Shown here in pieces: positions 1-8,501 of a DNA stretch of 64,000 nt. The position numbers and the translations under genes were made by a program. Numbering within the stretch: position 1 is the first letter of the stretch; each line of letters starts with the position of its first letter. The notes beneath the pieces were generated by a model. It had not been told where the DNA came from. It saw only the letters and a program-made list of their open reading frames with translations, and made no database searches. The stretch is from assembly GCA_022820625.1 (NCBI GenBank), contig JAJEFE010000004.1, forward strand, positions 36,530 through 100,529, given 5' to 3'. Source of the stretch: Gammaproteobacteria bacterium. GTDB taxonomy: Bacteria; Pseudomonadota; Gammaproteobacteria; Steroidobacterales; Rariloculaceae.

Positions 1-2928
1 ATGCGGGTGATCCGCGATCCCTCGAGCCTGCGCGAGGAAATCGCCGTGGCGCGGCGCGAGGCGCTGGCGGCCTTTGGCAACGACGAGGTCTACCTGGAAA
101 AACTGGTGGAACGCGCCCGTCACGTCGAGGTGCAAGTCCTCGGCGACGCCCACGGCAACCTGGTACACCTCTTCGAACGCGACTGCACGGTGCAGCGGCG
201 CAACCAGAAGGTCGTGGAGCGCGCCCCGGCGCCCTACCTGGACGACGAGCAGCGCGACGAACTCTGCGGCCATGCCCTCAAGTTGGCGGCTGCGGCCGGT
301 TACCGCAACGCCGGCACGGTGGAATTTCTCATGGACGCCGACACAGGGGCGTTCTACTTCATCGAGGTCAATCCGCGCGTTCAGGTGGAACACACGGTGA
401 CCGAGGAAGTGACCGGCATCGACATCGTCAAGGCACAGATATGCCTGGCCCGGGGCGCGCGCATCGGCGACGCGGACAGCGGCGTACTGACCCAGAAGAA
501 CATCCGCCTGAACGGCCACGCGCTGCAGTGCCGGGTGACCACCGAGGATCCGGAGAACCAGTTCATCCCCGACTACGGACGCATCCGCACCTACCGCAGC
601 GCGTCGGGGTTCGGCATAAGGCTTGACGGGGGAACCGCCTACGCCGGCGCCCTGATCACGCCCTACTACGATTCCCTGCTGGTCAAGGTCACCGCGTGGG
701 CGCCCAGGCCCGGGGAAGCCGTCAGCCGCATGGTTCGAGCGCTGCGCGAGTTCCGTATACGGGGCGTGGCCAGCAACCTGGCCTTTCTCGAACAGGTGAT
801 CCGCCATCCGAAGTTCCTCAATGCCGACTACACCACACGGTTCATCGACCGGACTCCGGAACTGTTCGAGTTCCGCAAACCACGGGATCGCGCCAGCCGA
901 CTGCTGAAATTTCTTGCTGAAATCATCGTCAACGGTAATCCGGAGGTTACCGGGCGCATTGAGTCCGACGCTCGAACGCTGGCGCCGATTCCGGAGTACT
1001 CCGGTGCCTGTCCGGATGGCAGCGTGCAGCGTCTGGCCAGGCTGGGTCCCGAAGGATTCGCGCGCTGGATGCTTGAGCAGAAGGCCGTACTGCTGACGGA
1101 CACCACCATGCGCGACGCCCACCAGTCGCTGCTGGCGACCCGAATGCGCAGTTACGACCTGCTGCGGATCGCTCCGGCCTACGCCGAACGCCTGCCGCAA
1201 CTGCTTTCGCTCGAATGCTGGGGTGGCGCCACGTTCGACGTGGCCATGCGATTCCTCAGGGAAGATCCGTGGGAACGGCTCGCGGCGCTGAAGGAGCGCG
1301 CCCCCAACATTCTCCTGCAAATGCTGCTTCGCTCGGCGAACGCGGTCGGCTACAAGAACTACCCCGACAACGTGGTCCGGCACTTCGTCGAGCAGGCCGC
1401 GGACTGTGGCGTGGATCTGTTCAGGGTCTTCGACTCGCTGAACTGGGTCGAGAACATGCGTGTCGCCATGGACGCGGTGCTCGAATCCGGAAAGCTCTGC
1501 GAGGCCGCCATCTGCTACTCCGGCAACATGCTGGGGCCGGACCCGAACAAGTACGACCTGGCTTACTACGTGGAGATGGCGCGGGCCCTGGAGAAGGCGG
1601 GAGCCCACATCCTGGGCATCAAGGACATGGCGGGCGTTTGCAAGCCGGCCGCCGCCCACCGCCTGGTCAGTGCGCTCAAGCAGGAGGTGGGCATTCCGAT
1701 CCACTTCCACACCCATGACACCAGCGGGATCGGTGCTGCCGCGGTGCTGGCGGCCGTGGACGCCGGCGTGGACGCGGTCGACGGCGCCATGGACGCCATG
1801 AGCGGCCTGACCTCGCAACCCAACCTGGGCTCCATAGTCGATGCCCTGCACGGCCATGAACGCGACCCCGGGCTGGACCGGGCCGCGATTCGACGTATTT
1901 CACGCTATTGGGAACTGGTGCGGGAGCACTATGAAGGCTTCGAGAGCGAGATACGCTCGGGCACCGCCGACGTCTACCGTCACGCCATGCCCGGCGGCCA
2001 GTACACAAACCTGCGCGAGCAGGCGCGCTCCCTGGGCATCGCCCATCGCTGGCCGGAAGTGGCGAACCGATACGCGGAAGTCAACGAGATGTTCGGCGAC
2101 GTGATCAAGGTGACGCCAACCTCCAAGGTTGTTGGCGACATGGCCCTGGCCATGGTCTCGGGCGGGTTGAGTGCAGAAGACGTGCTCGATCCGGACAAGG
2201 AAGTCGCCTTCCCCGAGTCGGTCGTGTCGTTATTCCGGGGCGATGTGGGTCAGCCCATAGGCGGATTTCCCGAGGCGCTGCAGCGCAAGATACTCCAGGG
2301 ACGCGAACCCTTGACCGAAAGGCCCGGAGCGACCCTGCCGCCCGTCGATCTTGACGCCGAACGGAAGCGGGCGGAGAAGCGTGTCCGCCGTCGTATCAGC
2401 GAGCGGGAATTCTCATCCTGGCTGCTCTATCCGCAGGTCTTTGAGGAGTACGCGGAACATTTCAGGACGTATTCCGACGTCAGTACGCTGCCGACACCCA
2501 TCTTCTTCCACGGCCTGAAGAATCAGGAAGAGATCGCCGTGGAAATCGAGCGTGGCAAGACCCTGGTCATCCGGCTGCTGGCCGTAAGCGACGTTGATCA
2601 GCGCGGCGAACAGCGCGTGTTTTTCGAACTGAATGGCCAGCCACGGACGGTCGAGCTTGCGAATCGCCTGGCCACGGCCAGCGTCACGGCACACCCCAAG
2701 GCCGATCCGTCCAATCCCAACCACGTCGCCGCACCCATGCCCGGCAAGGTGGTGGAAATCAGCGTCAAACCCGGCGATACCGTCGAGAAGGGCACAGCGC
2801 TGCTCACCATCGAAGCGATGAAGATGCAGATGCTGCTGCGCGCCGAAGGACCCGGATCGGTGGCCTCCATTCCCGCGACTGTCGGCTTGCAGATCGAAAC
2901 GCAGGATCTGCTGCTGGAACTTCAATAG
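1..2928 (+). CDS. pyc: Pyruvate carboxylase, 5' end cut off by the window edge
   Basis: Biotin-dependent carboxylation of pyruvate to oxaloacetate (cytoplasmic, anaplerotic). The 975 visible residues start inside the biotin carboxylase domain, so roughly the first 170-180 residues lie outside the window and the ATG at base 1 is not the true start. Order seen: rest of biotin carboxylase (EVNPRVQVEHTVTEEVTG, about 120-140), carboxyltransferase from about 365 (TDTTMRDAHQSLLATR; GIKDMAG with the metal-binding lysine; IHFHTHDT with two metal-ligand histidines; TPTSKVVGD with the conserved Thr), then a C-terminal biotinyl domain with EAMKMQM, biotinylated Lys about 941. A single-chain organisation like that of Rhizobium and animal enzymes, not the split form. 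No frameshift seen. Confidence 0.97.
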   Translation: MRVIRDPSSLREEIAVARREALAAFGNDEVYLEKLVERARHVEVQVLGDAHGNLVHLFERDCTVQRRNQKVVERAPAPYLDDEQRDELCGHALKLAAAAGYRNAGTVEFLMDADTGAFYFIEVNPRVQVEHTVTEEVTGIDIVKAQICLARGARIGDADSGVLTQKNIRLNGHALQCRVTTEDPENQFIPDYGRIRTYRSASGFGIRLDGGTAYAGALITPYYDSLLVKVTAWAPRPGEAVSRMVRALREFRIRGVASNLAFLEQVIRHPKFLNADYTTRFIDRTPELFEFRKPRDRASRLLKFLAEIIVNGNPEVTGRIESDARTLAPIPEYSGACPDGSVQRLARLGPEGFARWMLEQKAVLLTDTTMRDAHQSLLATRMRSYDLLRIAPAYAERLPQLLSLECWGGATFDVAMRFLREDPWERLAALKERAPNILLQMLLRSANAVGYKNYPDNVVRHFVEQAADCGVDLFRVFDSLNWVENMRVAMDAVLESGKLCEAAICYSGNMLGPDPNKYDLAYYVEMARALEKAGAHILGIKDMAGVCKPAAAHRLVSALKQEVGIPIHFHTHDTSGIGAAAVLAAVDAGVDAVDGAMDAMSGLTSQPNLGSIVDALHGHERDPGLDRAAIRRISRYWELVREHYEGFESEIRSGTADVYRHAMPGGQYTNLREQARSLGIAHRWPEVANRYAEVNEMFGDVIKVTPTSKVVGDMALAMVSGGLSAEDVLDPDKEVAFPESVVSLFRGDVGQPIGGFPEALQRKILQGREPLTERPGATLPPVDLDAERKRAEKRVRRRISEREFSSWLLYPQVFEEYAEHFRTYSDVSTLPTPIFFHGLKNQEEIAVEIERGKTLVIRLLAVSDVDQRGEQRVFFELNGQPRTVELANRLATASVTAHPKADPSNPNHVAAPMPGKVVEISVKPGDTVEKGTALLTIEAMKMQMLLRAEGPGSVASIPATVGLQIETQDLLLELQ

Positions 2929-3047
2929 GCTTGCGGCTGATCGCCGTCAAGCCGATCCCCGCCAAAGTTGCGTCGCGCCGGGTTTTAGTCCATAAATGTA
3001 TATGGAAAGATAGATTGCATCGCACACCCTCCGGGAAGGAAGCAGAA

Positions 3048-3410
3048 ATGTCCAGATACCTTGCACTAGCAGCGATTCTATTCGGCCTGTTGACCGGCAG
3101 CGCACTCGCGCACCACGGCTGGGGCGGCTACACCTCGGCGGATTTCTCGCTCACCGGAACCGTCGTGGACGCGCACCTCGGCAACCCGCACGATCGCCTG
3201 ACCGTTGAAGTGGATGGCGAGATGTGGAACGTGGTCCTGAGCCCGCCGGATCGCAGTCGCAGAGCCGGTTTCGCGGACGGCATCGTCAAGGTTGGCGATA
3301 CGGTCACCATGCTCGGCAACCGTCACGCAAATCCCGGTACGCTGGAGATGAAGACCCGGCGGATCACGGTCCAGGACAGCAACTACGACCTGTACCCCAA
3401 CCGGTTATAG
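3048..3410 (+). CDS. DUF6152 family secreted protein
   Basis: 120-residue protein with an N-terminal signal peptide ending in SALA and the mature end HHGWGGY, followed by DFSLTGTVVDAHLGNPHDRLTVEVDG. This signal-AHHG-GTV-NPH pattern is what I know as DUF6152, a family of small exported proteins of unknown function. I chose the ATG at 3048 over upstream starts because a GGAAGGA ribosome-binding site lies 7 bases before it and the signal peptide begins there. It is one of six members in this window. A 10-bp hairpin follows the gene. Confidence 0.85.
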   Translation: MSRYLALAAILFGLLTGSALAHHGWGGYTSADFSLTGTVVDAHLGNPHDRLTVEVDGEMWNVVLSPPDRSRRAGFADGIVKVGDTVTMLGNRHANPGTLEMKTRRITVQDSNYDLYPNRL

Positions 3411-3431
3411 GGGCGTCCGCCCAACACGCCC

Positions 3432-3458
3432 GCGGACTCCCTTGACGGGGGAGTCCGC
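3432..3458. terminator. Perfect 10-bp hairpin between convergent genes
   Basis: GCGGACTCCC (3432-3441) pairs perfectly with GGGAGTCCGC (3449-3458) across a 7-base loop. It lies between the stop codons of the convergent DUF6152 and Lrp-type genes. There is no T-run on either side, so it is a terminator-like or transcript-stabilising hairpin rather than a textbook intrinsic terminator. Confidence 0.55.
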
Positions 3459-3459
3459 C

Positions 3460-3921
3460 CTACCCGATCGGCAGGCTTGACTCCTTCTTGACCGCCCGCA
3501 GGGCGAAGCTGGTCTGCACGCGCGACACACCGGGAAGACTGGTAATGGCTTCCCGGTGAATGCGCTCGAAATCCTCGAGATTCCTCACCACGACCCGCAG
3601 CAGGTAGTCGTATTGCCCGGTCACCAGGTAACACTCCATGACTTCGGGCACCCGTGCCACGGCGACTTCGAAGGCCTGCAAGTCTCGCTGCTGCTCCTGG
3701 TGCAGCGTGATCTCCACGAAGACATTGCTCCCCAATCCCAGTTTCGATGCATTGACCCGTGCTGCGTAGCCGGTGATGTAACCGGCTTTCTCCAGCGCGC
3801 GCACACGACGCAGACAAGCCGCTTCGGACAATCCCACGGTCTCGGCCAGACTGACGTTGCTGATGCGTCCGTCTTTCTGAAGCATATTGAGGATAATTGT
3901 GTCTTTTCGATCAATATTCAA
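3460..3921 (-). CDS. Lrp/AsnC family transcriptional regulator
   Basis: 153 residues, the usual length of feast/famine regulators. Residues 1-60 hold the winged helix-turn-helix (DTIILNMLQKDGRISN, then LAETVGLSEAACLRRVRAL, EKAGYITGY); the rest is the effector-binding RAM domain with the VMECYLVTGQYDYLLRV segment. It is divergent from alanine dehydrogenase with an AT-rich 131-bp spacer, the same arrangement as the AldR/ald type pairs known in other bacteria. It probably responds to alanine or a related amino acid and controls ald; that regulatory link is inferred from position. Confidence 0.92.
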   Translation of the reverse strand: MNIDRKDTIILNMLQKDGRISNVSLAETVGLSEAACLRRVRALEKAGYITGYAARVNASKLGLGSNVFVEITLHQEQQRDLQAFEVAVARVPEVMECYLVTGQYDYLLRVVVRNLEDFERIHREAITSLPGVSRVQTSFALRAVKKESSLPIG

Positions 3922-3958
3922 AATAATCTTTCAATTAAACGGAAATATATGAACTAAT

Positions 3959-3978
3959 ATTGCCAATTGTGAGGCAAT
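3959..3978. promoter_or_regulatory. Inverted repeat in the lrp-ald intergenic region, candidate regulator site
   Basis: ATTGCC (3959-3964) and GGCAAT (3973-3978) form a 6-bp inverted repeat with an 8-base AT-rich spacer, in a markedly AT-rich stretch (3922-4035) of otherwise GC-rich DNA. A TATAAC -10-like hexamer is at 4029-4034, shortly before ald. Lrp-type proteins bind AT-rich imperfect palindromes, so this is a plausible site for the adjacent regulator. Inference only. Confidence 0.4.
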
Positions 3979-4052
3979 AAGCGCTGAATTTGCAAGCGGC
4001 TTGATCTCCGATACGGGTAAGCTTTTTGTATAACCTGACGGGGAGAACAGAA

Positions 4053-5183
4053 ATGCGAATCGGCGTTCCGAAGGAAATCAAGAATCACGAGTACCGGGTT
4101 GGCCTCACGCCGGATGCCACGACCCGGCTCACCCGGGCAGGGCACCGCGTGCTGGTTGAGACCGGCGCCGGTGTGGGCGCCGGGTTTGACGACGCAGAGT
4201 ACACGGCTGCGGGCGTCGAGATCGTCGCTGACGCGGACTCGGTTTTCAGCGCTGCGGAGATGATCGTCAAGGTCAAGGAACCGCAACTGGAAGAATGCGC
4301 AAGGCTCTCGCCCGGACAGATTCTGTTTACCTACCTGCATCTCGCAGCGGATCCCGAGCAGGCGCGCGCCCTGATGCGTTCAGGCGCCACCGCCATCGCC
4401 TACGAGACCGTCACCGACGCGCAGGGGACGCTGCCGTTACTGAAGCCCATGAGCTGCATCGCCGGTCGAATGGCGACTCAGGTCGGCGCCCATTACCTGG
4501 AGATGCCGACCGGCCGGGGCATGTTGCTCGGCGGCGTGCCTGGAGTGGCGCCGGGGCGAGTCGTGGTGGTGGGCGCCGGTGTAGCCGGCACGAACGCTCT
4601 GGAAATGGCGGTGGGCCTGCAGGCCGACGTCACCGTGCTCGACATCGACCTGGCGCGACTCGAGGAACTGTCGACCCGGTTCGGGAACCGAATCCGCACG
4701 CTGTACTCCACGCCCGAAGTCATCGCCAGAGAAGTGCGGACCGCCGATCTCGTCATCGGCTCGGTACTGATTCCGGGGGCCTCGGCGCCCAGGCTGGTCA
4801 CCCGCGATATGGTCCGGTCCATGCGTCCGGGCTCGGTGCTGGTGGACATCGCCATCGACCAGGGCGGCTGCTTCGAGACGAGTCGGCCCACCTCCCACGC
4901 CGATCCCGTCTACGTCGACGGCCGTGTCGTTCATTACGCCGTGACCAACATGCCCGGAGCCGTTCCCCGAACCGCGACGCTGGCATTGACCAACGCCACG
5001 TTGCCCCATGTTATCTCGCTGGCGCGCCTGGGATGGCGCCAGGCCGTTCAGCGCGACCCCCACCTGCGCAACGGAGTCAATGTCAGCGCGGGGGAGATCA
5101 AGCACCGGGCCGTCGCCGAAGCCCTGGCCCCGGCCAACAGCGGCGACCGTCATCGCGGGATCGAGACGGCCACCGCAGCGTAG
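4053..5183 (+). CDS. ald: Alanine dehydrogenase
   Basis: 376-residue NAD-dependent L-alanine dehydrogenase (alanine to pyruvate plus ammonia, reversible), the normal family length. It starts MRIGVPKEIKNHEYRVGLTP. The substrate/catalytic residues known for this family fall at their standard numbers: Arg15, Lys75 in KVKEP and His96 in YLHLA. The Rossmann glycine motif is VVVVGAGVAGTNALEMA. The C-terminal NMPGAVPRTAT signature is present. The ATG at 4053 has GGGGAG upstream; starting at 4026 would add nine unconserved residues. Divergent from an Lrp-type regulator that likely controls it. With pyruvate carboxylase nearby it would feed pyruvate and oxaloacetate. Confidence 0.97.
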   Translation: MRIGVPKEIKNHEYRVGLTPDATTRLTRAGHRVLVETGAGVGAGFDDAEYTAAGVEIVADADSVFSAAEMIVKVKEPQLEECARLSPGQILFTYLHLAADPEQARALMRSGATAIAYETVTDAQGTLPLLKPMSCIAGRMATQVGAHYLEMPTGRGMLLGGVPGVAPGRVVVVGAGVAGTNALEMAVGLQADVTVLDIDLARLEELSTRFGNRIRTLYSTPEVIAREVRTADLVIGSVLIPGASAPRLVTRDMVRSMRPGSVLVDIAIDQGGCFETSRPTSHADPVYVDGRVVHYAVTNMPGAVPRTATLALTNATLPHVISLARLGWRQAVQRDPHLRNGVNVSAGEIKHRAVAEALAPANSGDRHRGIETATAA

Positions 5184-5284
5184 CATCCTGTCGTTCCGGC
5201 CGGCCGGGGTGGGTCGGCAGTTGGGGTCCCCGGCGCCAGCAGGTAGAATCGACCCAACGATCGCAACTATCTCAGGCCGAGCCC

Positions 5285-5917
5285 ATGCGCACGCTGCTTT
5301 TGGCCGCACTGGCCCTCGTTCCGGCAGGAACGCTCCTGGCCCAGAACTGGGTCAACTACAGGAACACGACCGATTTCTTCTCCATCAACCTTCCGGAGTC
5401 GGTAGAACCCGAAGTACGGGATATCACCTGGCCGTCCGAGTATGGCGCGGAATTTCCCGGACGGGTCCACACGGTCCGGGAAGGTCCGGCCACCTATACG
5501 GTGACGGTGATCGACTATTCGGACTCGCACAATATCCACCTGGCGCGGACCAACTCGACGGAAGCCGATTCGCCCGTCAATTACTCGTACTGGCGAATCG
5601 ACGTGCTTGCATCGGTCGCCTACGCCGCAACGCAGTTTCGCAGGCGGGGCGGCGAAGTGACGTACGACGCCTGGCATCACGTGGACCGCGTCGCCGGACA
5701 CCAGCTCAACATCACCAACGCCGATGAATCGCGCAGCTACGTCGGCATCTACCTGCACGACGCCCGTCTGTACATCGTTGAGGCGACGGTGCCGAAGGGC
5801 TATCCGCCCCAGGTCCAGTTCCAGCAGTCCCTCGGGTTCATCGACGAGGAAGGCAGGAATATCCGCTACGACTGGGCCGAAGACGGCTCGCTGATCCGCG
5901 GTACACGCTCCCGGTGA
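5285..5917 (+). CDS. Secreted protein of unknown function (paralogue at 42113-42463)
   Basis: 210 residues with an N-terminal signal peptide (MRTLLLAALALVPAGTLLAQ). The mature part begins NWVNYRNTTDFFSINLPESV and continues with WPSEYGAEFPGRVHTV and YTVTVIDYSD. I do not recognise a named domain, but the short protein at 42113-42463 shares the scheme W-V-x(4)-TD-x-F-x(2)-xxP, then FP-x-R-x(2)-x-V, then Y-x(2)-TV-x-DY-x-D. They look like members of one exported family, perhaps beta-rich. It sits 101 bp after ald and just before a metallo-hydrolase gene on the same strand. Confidence 0.7.
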   Translation: MRTLLLAALALVPAGTLLAQNWVNYRNTTDFFSINLPESVEPEVRDITWPSEYGAEFPGRVHTVREGPATYTVTVIDYSDSHNIHLARTNSTEADSPVNYSYWRIDVLASVAYAATQFRRRGGEVTYDAWHHVDRVAGHQLNITNADESRSYVGIYLHDARLYIVEATVPKGYPPQVQFQQSLGFIDEEGRNIRYDWAEDGSLIRGTRSR

Positions 5918-5986
5918 AGCGGCAGCCACCGTCCCGGCGCCGGTAATTGCGCCAGGTACAGCCGTACAACCAATGGAAGAAGAATC

Positions 5987-7006
5987 ATGGCAACAAGACA
6001 CCGATTGACCGCGCAGGGAGCATGGCTCACGGCCACCTGTCTCCCTCTCGCCCTGGCCGGGTGCGGGATCCAGGAGGATTCGCAGACCGACGGGTCAGCC
6101 GACCCTCCGTTCACCATCCGCAACGTCACGGGCAACCTCTACGAGGCTCGCACGGCTTCCCATAACGCGGTTTTCCTGGCAACGACCGATGGCATCATCG
6201 TCGTCGATCCCCTGCGGGCGGATTTTGCGGAGTGGCTGGAGGGCGAACTGGCGGCCCGCTTCGATTCCGAAGTGGAGTACGTGATCTACAGTCACCACCA
6301 TCCCGACCACGCGGCCGGGGGACAGGTCTTTGCCGACACGGCCATCTTCGTAGGTCATGAGAATACGGCCGCGAGGTTGGAGAGCGGGCTGCCGAGCAAT
6401 GCGGCGCGTTCCGACGCCGACGGCAACGGCACTCTGGAACGGAGCGAGGCGGCCGGCGGCTACCTGGCCAGCTTCGACAGCACGGACACCGACGGGGACG
6501 GTAGCCTGAGCGGCTCGGAGATCAACGCCGGCACCCAGCCGCTGGACGTCACCTACACCGAGCAGATGATGCTGACCCTGGGTGACAGCACCGTGGAGTT
6601 GCATCATCCCAGTGCGGCGCATTCCGGCGACACAACCGTCGTGCTGTTCCCGAATGAGCGGGCAGCGTTTACGGTGGATTTCCTCCACGCCCGACGTTTT
6701 CCGGGGACGCTCAGCGGCTATACGGTGGATGAGTACGAAGCGGCGCTCGCAACCGTTGATGCGCTGGACTTCGACATCCTGGTCACCGGGCACGGCAATG
6801 CGGGCACGAAAGCCGACGTCAGCGGCTTTCTCACATTGCTGCGCGACCTGGAGGCCGATGTCATGGCGGGGATCGCCGCGGGCCTTGACCGGGAAACGCT
6901 TCAGGAGACGATCCTGCTGGCGGACTACAGCGACTGGCTGCTCTACGAGCAGCGCCGCGCCAACATCGTCGGCGAGATGTACGATACGCTCAGCGCCTCA
7001 GAGTAA
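5987..7006 (+). CDS. MBL-fold metallo-hydrolase lipoprotein with two EF-hand-like loops
   Basis: 339 residues. The signal peptide ends in the lipobox LAGC (Cys26), so it is likely lipid-anchored in the envelope. The metallo-beta-lactamase core shows SHHHPDHAAGG (His103-His108), HSGDTTVVLFP near 212-222 and GHGNAG near 268. Between the first metal motif and the HSGD strand there is an insertion with two 12-residue calcium-binding loops, DADGNGTLERSE (143-154) and DTDGDGSLSGSE (167-178), each with acidic/Asn residues at loop positions 1, 3, 5 and 12. Substrate unknown. The insertion suggests calcium-dependent stability or activity. Followed at 7 bp by the ABM-type monooxygenase gene. Confidence 0.88.
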   Translation: MATRHRLTAQGAWLTATCLPLALAGCGIQEDSQTDGSADPPFTIRNVTGNLYEARTASHNAVFLATTDGIIVVDPLRADFAEWLEGELAARFDSEVEYVIYSHHHPDHAAGGQVFADTAIFVGHENTAARLESGLPSNAARSDADGNGTLERSEAAGGYLASFDSTDTDGDGSLSGSEINAGTQPLDVTYTEQMMLTLGDSTVELHHPSAAHSGDTTVVLFPNERAAFTVDFLHARRFPGTLSGYTVDEYEAALATVDALDFDILVTGHGNAGTKADVSGFLTLLRDLEADVMAGIAAGLDRETLQETILLADYSDWLLYEQRRANIVGEMYDTLSASE

Positions 7007-7013
7007 TCCGCCC

Positions 7014-7310
7014 ATGTCCACCCTGGTACTGATCGTCAAGGTCACTGTCGATCCCGACTGCGTGGACCGGCTGAAACCCGCCATGCTCGAGAACGCCGCG
7101 CAATCCCGGCTTGAAAAAGACTGCTACGGATTCGATGTGAACGTATCCCAGGACGATCCGAATACTTTTCTCTTCTACGAGGTCTACAAGGATGCGGACG
7201 CCCTGGCGCGGCACCGCCAGACCCCGCACTTCCTGAACTACTGGAACCTGTTGCAGGAACTGGGCGACAAGGTCGAGCGCACGGCCCAGCTATACGACAA
7301 GCTGAACTGA
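7014..7310 (+). CDS. Antibiotic biosynthesis monooxygenase (ABM/YgiN-like) domain protein
   Basis: 98 residues, a single ferredoxin-like ABM domain: VLIVKVTVDPDCVDRLKPAM, then FDVNVSQDDPNTFLFYEVYKDADALARHRQTPHFLNYW. The E-V/Y-x-D-x(2)-A-x(2)-xH-x(2)-TPHF pattern is typical of YgiN-type quinol monooxygenases and related small oxygenases. It starts 7 bp after the metallo-hydrolase stop, so the two are probably co-transcribed. Substrate not deducible. Confidence 0.88.
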   Translation: MSTLVLIVKVTVDPDCVDRLKPAMLENAAQSRLEKDCYGFDVNVSQDDPNTFLFYEVYKDADALARHRQTPHFLNYWNLLQELGDKVERTAQLYDKLN

Positions 7311-7376
7311 CGCCATCGCGGCGTGCAGCAGTACGCCCGAATTCCCCCGTGGCGGAAGCGGGAGCGAAGCCCCCTG

Positions 7377-8270
7377 TTACTCCACCAGTTCCCGGTCGAT
7401 TCCCACCGCGGTCTCGATTGCCTTGCACACGGCTGACGTGTCCAGGTGATTGAGGCCCAGCGCGATGGCGGAATTGAACTTCTGCCGGGATGAAACGTAG
7501 AGGTCGATGGGTGACCTCATGCTGGCGGCAAATTCCGTGATGATCGCCGCGTCCTTTTCGTACACGTCGAACATGGTGCCGCCGCCCTCGCGGTAGTCAG
7601 AAGCGGCCATCATCGCGCCGCGAATATCGAGCATTTTCGAGCCCCCGGCGCCTTTCGTGAGCACCCGGTGGATCATCTGCGGATCGAGTCCCGCCTTCTG
7701 GCCCAAAACCATGCACTCGGCAGCGGCCGTCGTGTGAACATGGACCAGGTAGTTGGCCAGGAATTTCATGCGGCTGGCGTTGCCCACCTCGCCGACATAG
7801 AAGTTTGTCGCGGTGAAGCCCTCAAGGACGGGTACGGATTCCTCGTAGGCATCCTCGTCGCCGCTGACATAGATGGACGCCATCATCTTTGCCAGCATTG
7901 AAGGCGTCCCGCTGATGGGGGAATCCAGAAAGCGCATCCCGGCGGTCTCCAACCGGCCGTGGGCGAATACTTTCTGCTCGACGGTCAACGTACTGCACTC
8001 GATAAGGATCTGTCCCGACCCTGGTTGCTGGAGCACGCCGTCCATAACGTCCTCGAGGGCCTCGATATTCGGTAGCGACGTCGCCAGAATGTCGGCCCGC
8101 TGAGCCACCTCCGCCGATGATCCGGCCGCCATGAGCCCAGCATCCGCCAACGCTTCCATGCGCTCAGGCCTGATATCGAAGCCCGCGACCGCAAAGCCGT
8201 TTCCGAGCAGATTCCCTGCGATGTTTCCGCCCATGGGGCCCAGGCCAATGACGCCAACCGTTGGACTCAT
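7377..8270 (-). CDS. NAD(P)-dependent 3-hydroxyisobutyrate-dehydrogenase-family oxidoreductase
   Basis: 297 residues, standard for beta-hydroxyacid dehydrogenases (3-hydroxyisobutyrate, tartronate semialdehyde and related reductases). N-terminal Rossmann motif VGVIGLGPMGGNIAGNLL; substrate-binding segment FLDSPISGTPSMLAK; catalytic lysine and asparagine in VGNASRMKFLANYL. The exact substrate cannot be assigned. It is convergent with the preceding monooxygenase gene and stands alone. Confidence 0.9.
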   Translation of the reverse strand: MSPTVGVIGLGPMGGNIAGNLLGNGFAVAGFDIRPERMEALADAGLMAAGSSAEVAQRADILATSLPNIEALEDVMDGVLQQPGSGQILIECSTLTVEQKVFAHGRLETAGMRFLDSPISGTPSMLAKMMASIYVSGDEDAYEESVPVLEGFTATNFYVGEVGNASRMKFLANYLVHVHTTAAAECMVLGQKAGLDPQMIHRVLTKGAGGSKMLDIRGAMMAASDYREGGGTMFDVYEKDAAIITEFAASMRSPIDLYVSSRQKFNSAIALGLNHLDTSAVCKAIETAVGIDRELVE

Positions 8271-8501
8271 GTCCGATACTCCCGATCAACAAGATTCCTG
8301 CTTGTGCCGCGCGGCGAACCGCCGCGCCCGTTTTGCGCCGCGAAGTGTAGCGCGAATGGCCTGACTTTGTTATTTGCAGGAATCACCGGCCGGGCGATGA
8401 AGCGGCGCCCCTTCCAGTATGATATGCGCGCTCTTGACGCTCGCGGCCAGACAGCAGGCGTGTCTGGATCAAGGCCGTCATAACGACAGAGGGTAAACGC
8501 A

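Noticed and set aside
4295..5284. Long plus-strand open frame running into the secreted-protein gene
   Set aside because: It is the out-of-frame shadow of alanine dehydrogenase, Arg-rich and without conservation; only the part from ATG 5285 is a gene.
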